In this document: positions 1 through 7,467 of the stretch, piece by piece
Numbering within the stretch: the first letter of the stretch is position 1
Layout of the letters: each line of letters starts with the position of its first letter
NCBI GenBank assembly: GCA_963968595.1
Contig: CAXAHJ010000056.1
Coordinates: 1-27,000 of the forward strand
Direction of reading: 5' to 3'
Length of the DNA: 27,000 nucleotides
Source: GCA-2730975 sp937893275
Lineage (GTDB): Bacteria; Verrucomicrobiota; Verrucomicrobiia; Opitutales; Seribacteraceae
Notes under the pieces: model-generated
Told to the model about the DNA's origin: nothing
Databases searched by the model: none
What the model saw: the letters and a program-made list of their open reading frames with translations, nothing else
Translations under genes and position numbers: made by a program

Positions 1-985
<985 letters not shown>

Positions 986-1119
986 TCACATATTTTCCGT
1001 TCGCCGTTCTCATGCTTTTCGGTGACGCTTACGTCCCCATACGTTAAACTAATTTTTCCGTCACGCGGACTACCGCGGCGACGACCTCGACGACACACTT
1101 GGTAGTCTTCGGAGTAACA

Positions 1120-1237
1120 CTCTGGTGATCATAGGTGAGGTGAAACACACGTTCCCATCCCGAACACGCTCGTTAAGCCCTCAATCGCCGATGGTAGTGC
1201 AGCCACGCTGCTGTGCGAGAGTAGGTCGTCGCCAGTC
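1120..1237 (+). rRNA. rrf: 5S ribosomal RNA
   Basis: Conserved 5S blocks are present: GGTGAAACACACGTTCCCAT with CCCGAACACG (1139-1166), CGCCGATGGTAGTGC (1186-1200) and GCGAGAGTAGGTCGTCGCCAG (1215-1235). The terminal helix forms between CTGGTGA (1122-1128) and TCGCCAG (1229-1235). Ends are placed a base or two outside that helix. It lies about 135 bases after the 23S end; that spacer (986-1119) shows no tRNA. The gene is the last of the rRNA operon, because a strong terminator follows within ten bases. Confidence 0.95.
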
Positions 1238-1243
1238 TTGTGG

Positions 1244-1278
1244 CCCGCGTCTTCCGAGAGGAAGGCGCGGGTCTTTTT
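1244..1278 (+). terminator. Rho-independent terminator of the rRNA operon
   Basis: A 12-bp GC-rich stem, CCCGCGTCTTCC paired with GGAAGGCGCGGG and including one G-T pair, encloses the loop GAGA and is followed by TCTTTTT. It begins seven bases after the 5S gene. The stem length, small loop and T-run make this the clearest intrinsic terminator in the window. Confidence 0.93.
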
Positions 1279-1324
1279 ACATTGAAATCTTTCCAAACAA
1301 ACAATACATTCCCGAAAATTCGAT

Positions 1325-1420
1325 ATGGGTAATTTGAAAAAAAAGCGACGCTTGAAGATGAACAAGCACAAACGTCGCAAACGCACGCGGGCAAACCGCC
1401 ACAAAAAGAAAGCCAGGTAG
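1325..1420 (+). CDS. bS22/mS38 (AURKAIP1/COX24-domain) ribosomal microprotein
   Basis: ATG at 1325 opens a 31-residue, extremely basic protein that starts MGNLKKKRRLKMNKHKRRKR and ends in HKKKAR. The pattern of a Gly at position 2, a KKKRR block, M-x-K-H-K-R-R-K and an Arg/Lys tail matches the AURKAIP1/COX24 (mitochondrial mS38) family. Members of this family, such as mycobacterial bS22, are tiny proteins embedded in small-subunit rRNA. No Shine-Dalgarno sequence is visible. The gene lies only 46 bases after the rRNA terminator, so it probably has its own promoter in the AT-rich stretch 1279-1324, or depends on readthrough. It is short enough to be missed by most gene callers. Family assignment is by residue pattern; the ribosomal role is known for relatives and inferred here. 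Confidence 0.85.
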   Translation: MGNLKKKRRLKMNKHKRRKRTRANRHKKKAR

Positions 1421-1520
1421 TTTTGGATCGGTATTGGATTTCATTTTTTTTGATATCCCTTAATCGAACTCCCACTCCTTTTCTTTGACTTTTTATTTTC
1501 CTTCGGGAATACATCAATAG

Positions 1521-2555
1521 ATGGACGCGCTAGTATCTCTTCCCGATAATCGCGTAATTACGCAAAATGGTCTAGCGAGCAAGACTTCTCTCGAAGGATT
1601 TCTCGCAAATTTTGAAACTTATCTTGTCGATCGAGCAAACTATTTCGATCCCGCTGTTCGAGGTTTGGCGGTTCAAGCGCTAACCTCGGGTGGCAAACGA
1701 ATTCGTCCCGCCCTTGTTCATGCTTGTGGCGCCGGCAACTTAGCTGTTTCGGAAAACCTCACGAAGGCGGCGGCGATCGTCGAATTCGTGCATGTTGCAA
1801 CCCTGGTTCACGACGATGTTCTCGACGATGCCTCCATTCGGAGAGATCGCCAAACAGTGTACGCGGATCGCGGAGCTACTGCGGCAATACTGTTGGGTGA
1901 TGCCCTTTTCGCACACGCATTGGAAATGGCTTCCGAGTTTCCGGAAAACGAGGTCTGCCGATGGGTTGCCGCAGCTACTCGACGGACATGTTCGGGTGAA
2001 ATTCAGCAAAGCTTTCTTCGAGGTGATTTCACCCTTACTTCATCGCGCTACAGGCAAATCATTGAGGCAAAGACTGCCGAATTGTTCAGCGTCTCCTGTC
2101 GTCTGGGTTCTCATGTGGCTGGCCTCGACGCTGCCACGTCGGCGCTAGCGTGTGACTTCGGCCGTCGCCTTGGTTTGGCGTATCAAATTTATGACGACTT
2201 AGCCGATGTTTTCGGTAGAGAAGCGGATTTTGGTAAATCTCTCGGAAGAGACCTGGCTCACGGAAAAGTCACTTTGCCGACTATCACTTTATTTTCCAAG
2301 CTTTCCAAAGTTGAAGCCTCAAAAATTCACGAAACTCTTTTTAATTCCGGCCGTGAACCAAACTCCGAGATTGTTCTGGAAATGGTTCATCTTATGAGAA
2401 AGCATGGGGTGCATGAAGAATGCCGCGAGCTTCTCGACGAAGAACTTTCCGCTATCGGCAACACTCTTTCTGAGTTCACCGATGATACAATCGCTAGGCA
2501 TCTCGACGATCTCCGACAAGTAATAGTAGACCGTATATCCATCCTATTGGGCTGA
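1521..2555 (+). CDS. ispB: Trans-type polyprenyl diphosphate synthase
   Basis: A 344-residue protein with all landmarks of long-chain trans-prenyltransferases. These are GGKRIRP at 57-63, which binds isopentenyl diphosphate; the first Asp-rich motif DDVLDD at 98-103 followed by RRDR; and the second motif DDLAD at 225-229 followed by GKSLGRDLAHGK. It condenses isopentenyl diphosphate onto an allylic diphosphate in the cytoplasm, probably to make the side chain of a respiratory quinone (menaquinone or ubiquinone). Length is normal for IspB/HepT/SdsA-type enzymes. Chain length cannot be read reliably from sequence, so the symbol is by family only. The start gives the right N-terminal length; no Shine-Dalgarno sequence precedes it. 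It is followed 88 bases later by a sigma-factor gene and is not obviously coupled to it. Confidence 0.93.
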   Translation: MDALVSLPDNRVITQNGLASKTSLEGFLANFETYLVDRANYFDPAVRGLAVQALTSGGKRIRPALVHACGAGNLAVSENLTKAAAIVEFVHVATLVHDDVLDDASIRRDRQTVYADRGATAAILLGDALFAHALEMASEFPENEVCRWVAAATRRTCSGEIQQSFLRGDFTLTSSRYRQIIEAKTAELFSVSCRLGSHVAGLDAATSALACDFGRRLGLAYQIYDDLADVFGREADFGKSLGRDLAHGKVTLPTITLFSKLSKVEASKIHETLFNSGREPNSEIVLEMVHLMRKHGVHEECRELLDEELSAIGNTLSEFTDDTIARHLDDLRQVIVDRISILLG

Positions 2556-2643
2556 CTTCCTTTAATAGCCCACGGCACATATCGTTTTTCACTTGCGATA
2601 TCAGGCATTTTTCACTTACTTTGCTTTTTCTCTCGCTAAACTG

Positions 2644-3270
2644 ATGGCTTTATCAAAGGCAACAACGGTATCATATCCCGAGTCTTCTCAGGCTCAGGCT
2701 AGCGATCATGACATAGCCTTGGTGTCAAAAGCTCAACAAGGCGATCTCGATGCCTTCGATGTCTTGACTCTCAGGCATCGCGAGAGACTGATGTCCGTCA
2801 TTTACAACATGACATCCAACAGAGAGGACGCAGCCGACCTTACTCAGGAAGCATTCGTTAAGGCTTTTCGTTCCATCGGTCGCTTCAAAGGCAAGTCTTC
2901 CTTTTTCACATGGCTTTATCGGATTGGCGTAAATGTTACGTTAAGTTATCTTCAAAAAAACAGAGCCCGGAGATTTTTCAGTTTGGAAAACCTATCCGAG
3001 GAAGTGAACCAAGAAACGGCATTTGAAATACTTGCCTCTAGTTCCAAGGCAGACCGTGGCACTCTTCTGAATGAACTACAGGAAAAATTGAACGAAGCCC
3101 TCCAGAAACTGTCTAACAAGCATCGAACAATTGTTGTTTTGTTCGAAATCGAGGGTCTAAGTCACAAGCAAATTTCCGAAATCATGAAGTGTTCCGAGGG
3201 AACGGTCCGTTCGAGACTACATTATGCCAAGCAACAGTTACAGGCCTTTTTGGCCGACTATTTGAAGTGA
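2644..3270 (+). CDS. ECF-type RNA polymerase sigma factor (RpoE-like)
   Basis: A 208-residue sigma-70 family protein of the extracytoplasmic-function class. Region 2 spans about 38-105, including the DAADLTQEAFVKAF segment and the FFTWLYRIGVN core-binding and -10 recognition part. Region 4 spans about 150-203, with the helix-turn-helix GLSHKQISEIMKCSEGTVRSR. Regions 1.1 and 3 are absent, as expected. The frame can be extended to a TTG at 2593, but ATG 2644 is preferred because the extra residues look like no sigma N-terminus. Neither start has a Shine-Dalgarno sequence. The stop overlaps the next start by four bases (GTGA), so the membrane protein downstream is translationally coupled, the usual arrangement for a sigma and its anti-sigma factor. 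Confidence 0.92.
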   Translation: MALSKATTVSYPESSQAQASDHDIALVSKAQQGDLDAFDVLTLRHRERLMSVIYNMTSNREDAADLTQEAFVKAFRSIGRFKGKSSFFTWLYRIGVNVTLSYLQKNRARRFFSLENLSEEVNQETAFEILASSSKADRGTLLNELQEKLNEALQKLSNKHRTIVVLFEIEGLSHKQISEIMKCSEGTVRSRLHYAKQQLQAFLADYLK

Positions 3271-3812
3271 ACGAAGTAAAATTTAAATCCGAAGAAGAGC
3301 ATAAACCTCTCACAGTAGAGGATTTGCTACACCTTAAGCGTTTCGAGCAACCCGAACCTGAATTTTGGGATGATTTTCAATCGGAGTTTCGTCGTCGGGC
3401 AATGGAGTCCGTTGTTATTGAGCCTGTCGAGTCGGGAACTTGGCGTCGCATTGCACTTAAATGGTTTGCTCCCACCTTTGGAATGGGAGCAATTGCTGCA
3501 GCATTGCTTATCTTTACCGGCGGACCACTCCTTGATACCACTGAGGGATTGACTAACAATGCACCTCAAATAGCTTCCGAAAACATGGGTGACCCTTTAC
3601 TGCAAGTGAGTTCTGCCGTTGCGGAATCTCGTGGCGGTGAATTTGTTGATGGTGCCATTGCTCTTACTTTTAGTGACGACATTGAAGGGGTTGTGACTGG
3701 TTTTATGGGCAAGTCGATTCGATTTGCCTCGGAAGATGCCATATTTGAGGAATCTATCCTTACCTTGTATGCGTCAGATTCGGAACAACCGGTGCATCCG
3801 GTCACCTTTTAG
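3267..3812 (+). CDS. Single-pass membrane protein, candidate anti-sigma factor
   Basis: The GTG start at 3267 shares four bases with the sigma-factor stop and gives 181 residues. The N-terminal part (1-60) is charged and soluble, with a PEPEFWDDFQSEFRRR segment at about 29-44. One hydrophobic helix (about 67-84) follows, then an exported-looking C-terminal part of about 95 residues rich in Ser, Ala and acidic residues. No zinc-binding HxxxCxxC anti-sigma motif is visible, so it is not a classic ZAS protein. The function is inferred from coupling to the ECF gene and from topology (cytosolic head, one helix, periplasmic tail). I do not recognise a named family with certainty. Confidence 0.75.
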   Translation: MNEVKFKSEEEHKPLTVEDLLHLKRFEQPEPEFWDDFQSEFRRRAMESVVIEPVESGTWRRIALKWFAPTFGMGAIAAALLIFTGGPLLDTTEGLTNNAPQIASENMGDPLLQVSSAVAESRGGEFVDGAIALTFSDDIEGVVTGFMGKSIRFASEDAIFEESILTLYASDSEQPVHPVTF

Positions 3813-3816
3813 ATCC

Positions 3817-4935
3817 ATGAAAAGAGAGTTGGCGGCTTTTTTGTCGCTTTTGTTTGCGGGTCTTCCTTCATCACATTTGTTCGCTCAGGATTCTGTAGAT
3901 GCATCTTTGGTGCTTCAAAGCAGAGTTATTGATCTCTTTGCCCGCCACAAAACGGCAATTGTTCGAGTCAAGGCGACCCGGGAAACTCGTGATGATAAAA
4001 AGATCAAGCGTTCGCTCAAAATGGGAACTGGCTTTTTTGTTAGTAACGAAGGTCATGTTCTTACCTCGGCTCTACTCAGAGGTCCCGATCGTGTGTGGGT
4101 CGAGTTCGACGGCAACTTCTTTCTTTCCGACGTGGTCGGAGAGGACCGTGTCAGCAATGTCGCTCTTCTTAAGGTAAAGAATCTCCCGGAGAAGTTTTCT
4201 TTTGTTGTTTTTGGTGAACCAGGAGACATACCTCCCGTCGGGTCTTTTGCTTTAGCCTTTACCTCTGCTTTAGAATTTCAGCCTGCTCCTGCTCTAGGCA
4301 TTGTTCAAGGCAGCGAACCTTCCTTCGGTAGTCGTCTATTCCCCACTCGGATGATGCGCACGAGCATTGCCGTTGGGCCTGGTGAAGTCGGAGCTCCTGT
4401 GCTTGATCTCAACGGGAAGTTCATTGGATTGACTTACGCCTCATTGCCCGACCTTCGCTCCTCATTCGTTTTGCCTGCCAAAGCCTGCGCGCGCATCCGG
4501 GACGACCTTTTGCTCACCGGTAAAGTTACCTACGCTTGGTTCGGCGTTACAGTTGTACGGAAGATAAACGCCCAGAACGGATTCGACGTAATTGTCGATG
4601 GTTCGGTCGAAGGATCCCCTGCCGCATCTTCCAATTTGCGCAAAGGTGATCGTCTGGTTCGTATCGGCGATTCTACCATCCGCAATCGGGGAGATGTTGC
4701 TCATTCCGCTTTTTACGCCCGACCCGGCCAATTCGTGACCTTTTTCGTTTCGCGTGAAGGCAAGGAACTCGAAGTTCCCATACGAGTATCAAGCCGACCT
4801 CTTCCGCCCGACCCTATTCCCAACGAACAAACGGAAATTGCGGAGGTCGAGGGAGTGGTTCCCGAGAAAGGCGACTCCACGCCCAAGCCTAGCGAACCTA
4901 ATGCGCCCGATGGCAACGTGAGTAAGCAGAATTGA
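3817..4935 (+). CDS. Secreted HtrA/DegS-like pseudoprotease with PDZ domain
   Basis: ATG 3817, four bases after the previous stop, gives a 372-residue protein with a signal peptide (KR, then a hydrophobic run, ending near LFAQ at 21-24). A trypsin-like HtrA fold spans about 40-235 and a PDZ domain about 240-330 (WFGV, then GSPAASSNLRKGDRLVRIGD). The tail is Pro/Glu-rich. The catalytic triad is gone. The His position in GHVLTSALLRG is Leu86, the Asp position in RVSNVALLKV is Asn114, and the nucleophile region normally GNSGGP reads GEVGAP with Val191. The fold landmarks around each site are intact, so this is a pseudoenzyme and not a wrong frame. It is probably a periplasmic ligand sensor or scaffold, and its place behind a sigma/anti-sigma pair resembles a DegS-type signalling part without proteolysis. 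The role is inferred. Confidence 0.88.
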   Translation: MKRELAAFLSLLFAGLPSSHLFAQDSVDASLVLQSRVIDLFARHKTAIVRVKATRETRDDKKIKRSLKMGTGFFVSNEGHVLTSALLRGPDRVWVEFDGNFFLSDVVGEDRVSNVALLKVKNLPEKFSFVVFGEPGDIPPVGSFALAFTSALEFQPAPALGIVQGSEPSFGSRLFPTRMMRTSIAVGPGEVGAPVLDLNGKFIGLTYASLPDLRSSFVLPAKACARIRDDLLLTGKVTYAWFGVTVVRKINAQNGFDVIVDGSVEGSPAASSNLRKGDRLVRIGDSTIRNRGDVAHSAFYARPGQFVTFFVSREGKELEVPIRVSSRPLPPDPIPNEQTEIAEVEGVVPEKGDSTPKPSEPNAPDGNVSKQN

Positions 4936-4982
4936 CCCCTAAAGGTCACGTCTCTTTCCGTCCTCATTGCCAGTTTAACTTG

Positions 4983-5004
4983 CGGAAGATCCATCTTCCG
5001 TTTT
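4983..5004 (+). terminator. Possible weak terminator before the fumarase gene
   Basis: CGGAAGA (4983-4989) pairs with TCTTCCG (4994-5000) around a four-base loop TCCA and is followed by TTTTC. The stem is only 7 bp and the T-run four bases, and the fumarase start lies 15 bases further on. It could also be a regulatory dyad for that gene. Confidence 0.35.
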
Positions 5005-5019
5005 CAGTGCTTACTTTCC

Positions 5020-6636
5020 ATGAGTGAAAACACGCACCAAAATCCTTTCCCCGTTAGCAGTCACGGCGACGTCACTTGGCGAAAACTAACAGACGAGCAC
5101 GTGTCCACGACCGAGTTCGAAGGTGAGAAAGTACTGAAGGTCGAACCTGCCGCACTTGAGCTTCTTTCTCGCGAAGCTTTTCACGACATCTCTCATTTTC
5201 TTCGTTCCGGTCACTTGGAGCAATTGCGAGGGATTCTAGATGATCCCGAGGCTTCCGCCAACGACCGCTTCGTGGCTCTCGATCTACTCCGTAATTCGCA
5301 GATTGCCGCCGAGGGGGTTCTTCCCATGTGCCAAGACACGGGCACCGCCATCGTGATGGGCAAGAAAGGACGTTGCGTCTGGACTCCCGGCGGAGACGAT
5401 CACGCCCTTGCTCGCGGCATTGAAAAAACCTACGCCACCGACAACCTTCGATTCTCGCAACTCGCGCCGCTCGCCATGTTCGAGGAAAAGAACACTCGTT
5501 CCAATTTGCCCGCGCAGATCGACCTTCATCACGTAGATGGCGATGAATACTCCTTTCTATTCGTGGCCAAGGGCGGAGGTTCCGCAAACAAGACTTTCCT
5601 GCATCAAGGTACACCCTCCCTGCTTCGCGAAGATCTCCTTCTGGAATATCTCGACGAACGTATCGCTGCTCTCGGCACGGCCGCCTGTCCGCCTTATCAT
5701 CTCGCGGTGGTCATTGGAGGCACTTCTGCGGAAATGAACCTCAAGACGGTCAAGCTCGTTAGCGCACGCTACTTGGATGATCTCCCCACCGAAGGTAATG
5801 AGAAGGGCCATGCCATCCGCTGTCCCGAAATAGAGGAGAAAATTCTCGAACTGACCCGCAAACGTGGAATCGGCGCTCAATTCGGCGGTAAGTATTTCTG
5901 TCTCGATATCCGAGTCATCCGATTGCCTCGACACGGGGCCAGCCTGCCAATTGGAATAGGAGTGAGCTGTTCGGCCGATCGTCAAGCCCTTGGCAAGATC
6001 ACTTCCGAAGGAGTTTTTCTCGAGCAACTGGAACGCAACCCGGCTCGGTTTTTACCCGAGTTTGTGGAAGAGGGCGACGAAGCCGTCCACATCGATTTGA
6101 ATCAAGGCATGGATGCAGTCCGTGCGGAACTGACCAAGCATCCTGTTCAAACTAGGCTCTCCCTTTCGGGACCTTTGATCGTTGCTCGTGATCTTGCCCA
6201 TTCCAAGCTTCGCGAGCGATTGGACGCAGGTGAAGAATTGCCGGATTACTTTAAGCAATACCCTGTCTATTATGCAGGTCCCGCCAAAACGCCCGAAGGC
6301 TATGCCTCGGGTTCCTTCGGTCCGACCACTGCTGGTCGCATGGATGCCTTCGTCAACAAATTTCAAGCTGCCGGCGGTTCTCTCGTCATGTTGGCCAAGG
6401 GTAACCGCTCGAAGATGGTTGTGAAGGCTTGCAAGGAGCACGGAGGCTTTTATCTCGGCAGCATCGGAGGTTCCGCCGCCCGCTTGGCCAAGAATTGCAT
6501 CAAGAGCGTGGAGACCGTCGAGTATGATGAACTCGGCATGGAGGCGATTCGTCGAATAGAGGTGGAGGACTTCCCCGCCTTCATCATCACCGACGACAAG
6601 GGCAACGATTTCTTCCTCGGCGAAGACGCCGTATAA
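5020..6636 (+). CDS. fumA: Class I (iron-sulfur) fumarate hydratase
   Basis: A 538-residue single-chain class I fumarase, close in length and motif to E. coli FumA/FumB. It catalyses reversible hydration of fumarate to L-malate in the TCA cycle. The three cysteines expected to hold the [4Fe-4S] cluster are present with correct spacing: C104 in PMCQDTG, C223 in TAACPPYH and C317 in GVSCSADR. The alpha part (about 30-340) contains KGGGSANKTFL. The beta part (about 360-538) contains TTAGRMDAFV, MLAKGNRS and EVEDFPAFIITDDKGNDFF. It stands alone between a weak terminator and a hairpin, so it is probably monocistronic. Related dehydratases such as tartrate dehydratase share the fold, but the FumA-like C-terminus supports fumarase. 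Confidence 0.95.
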   Translation: MSENTHQNPFPVSSHGDVTWRKLTDEHVSTTEFEGEKVLKVEPAALELLSREAFHDISHFLRSGHLEQLRGILDDPEASANDRFVALDLLRNSQIAAEGVLPMCQDTGTAIVMGKKGRCVWTPGGDDHALARGIEKTYATDNLRFSQLAPLAMFEEKNTRSNLPAQIDLHHVDGDEYSFLFVAKGGGSANKTFLHQGTPSLLREDLLLEYLDERIAALGTAACPPYHLAVVIGGTSAEMNLKTVKLVSARYLDDLPTEGNEKGHAIRCPEIEEKILELTRKRGIGAQFGGKYFCLDIRVIRLPRHGASLPIGIGVSCSADRQALGKITSEGVFLEQLERNPARFLPEFVEEGDEAVHIDLNQGMDAVRAELTKHPVQTRLSLSGPLIVARDLAHSKLRERLDAGEELPDYFKQYPVYYAGPAKTPEGYASGSFGPTTAGRMDAFVNKFQAAGGSLVMLAKGNRSKMVVKACKEHGGFYLGSIGGSAARLAKNCIKSVETVEYDELGMEAIRRIEVEDFPAFIITDDKGNDFFLGEDAV

Positions 6637-6656
6637 AGTCTTTTCCAGACGGCGAC

Positions 6657-6677
6657 ATTCCGAAAGTGTTTCGGAAT
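6657..6677 (+). terminator. Hairpin downstream of the fumarase gene
   Basis: A perfect 9-bp inverted repeat, ATTCCGAAA (6657-6665) and TTTCGGAAT (6669-6677), has a 3-base spacer and lies 20 bases after the fumarase stop. There is no T-run after it. It may end transcription with factor help, stabilise the 3' end of the mRNA, or be part of the cluster of ATTCCG half-sites described in the next entry. Confidence 0.45.
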
Positions 6678-6697
6678 CCATCGCTACATATCCGCAT

Positions 6698-6782
6698 ATT
6701 CCGTATTCCGGAATTTCTCAAGAAGGACAGGTTTAGGTTTTAGCTCGGATAGTGCACGAATAGGATTGATCTTTAGGTTTTA
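6698..6782. promoter_or_regulatory. Cluster of ATTCCG sites and paired TTTAGGTTTTA repeats
   Basis: ATTCCG at 6698-6703 is followed by a perfect 10-bp palindrome, ATTCCGGAAT (6705-6714). Counting the hairpin upstream, ATTCCG or its complement occurs five times in 58 bases. Further on, the 11-mer TTTAGGTTTTA occurs twice, at 6732-6742 and 6772-6782, exactly 40 bp apart on the same face of the helix. The stretch lies in the only sizeable gap before the gene at 6868, so it may carry that operon's promoter and operators. The regulatory role is inferred from arrangement alone. Confidence 0.35.
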
Positions 6783-6867
6783 ATTTCAATTATTTCGTTC
6801 AATCCCACCTGTTCGACTAATTAAATCCAAAACAAAAAGGTTTTCCCCTCAATTTCCTTCAACCGGA

Positions 6868-7467
6868 TTGATTCTGCTTGTTCTATCTTTTCTTGGGTCG
6901 GGAATCTACTGCGGACTTCCCGCAAAAGCCAAGCTCCCCTCCCTTCGCGACTTCAAGGGACTTCAAACTGCTTTCTTTGACGATGAATCCGGGCGCCGCT
7001 ACCTTCAGGTCGGTTACAAGGAAGCCACTGCTGAAAAGCCCAAGGTTGGTTTTCTTCGATTGGGGCTGGCCTTTCTGAAGATTCACGACCTCCGCATCGA
7101 TTTGGATGCTCGCTGGGCGAGGAAGGAGACTTTGCTGGACTTATTTCAAAAAGTCTCATCGAAACGAGGCGTGCGCTACGCCGTAGCCGAACCCATTGAG
7201 CTGGTTATACGGCCACAGGATGGCGATGCCTTCCGGATCACCGCAACCAAGGGTAAGTTTACCTCCGAGGGAGCCTTGCGGGTCTGGGGAGACGTTCAGG
7301 TCGTTCGCGGAGAAACGAGCAATCGCCGAACCAATCTATCCCTAACGGCTGATCCACTTTCGAACTCCCTCGACCTTTCCGTGGATGACGGAAAGGAAAC
7401 GATCTCGATCTCCTTGAACCCTGAATCCATCGAAAAATCTTCTTTTATCGAAACCGACAAGCCATGA
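6868..7467 (+). CDS. Small exported protein of unknown function, LptC-like C-terminus
   Basis: A 199-residue frame with a TTG start. The first 22 residues form a hydrophobic signal sequence ending near GLPAKA. The start is uncertain: no ATG is available and no Shine-Dalgarno sequence precedes it, only an AAAAAGG run 27 bases upstream. Residues about 115-180, with FRITATKGKFTSEGALRVWG followed by alternating beta-strand segments, resemble the LptC/OstA pattern in which lipopolysaccharide-transport proteins describe layered strands. The match is too weak for a name. Its stop overlaps the next ATG (ATGA), so it is translationally coupled to the large secreted LRR/SUMF1 protein. It may be a periplasmic or envelope partner of that protein. 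Confidence 0.7.
   Translation: MILLVLSFLGSGIYCGLPAKAKLPSLRDFKGLQTAFFDDESGRRYLQVGYKEATAEKPKVGFLRLGLAFLKIHDLRIDLDARWARKETLLDLFQKVSSKRGVRYAVAEPIELVIRPQDGDAFRITATKGKFTSEGALRVWGDVQVVRGETSNRRTNLSLTADPLSNSLDLSVDDGKETISISLNPESIEKSSFIETDKP

Noticed and set aside
2585..2617. TTTTTCACTT repeated 23 bp apart before the ECF sigma gene
   Set aside because: The repeat is short, T-rich and imperfect at its edges, and does not resemble an ECF promoter (GGAAC / TCT).
5072..6681. Long antisense frames of 180, 156 and 209 codons across the fumarase gene
   Set aside because: They are fully covered by a fumarase with all cluster cysteines in place; the antisense products look like no protein family.
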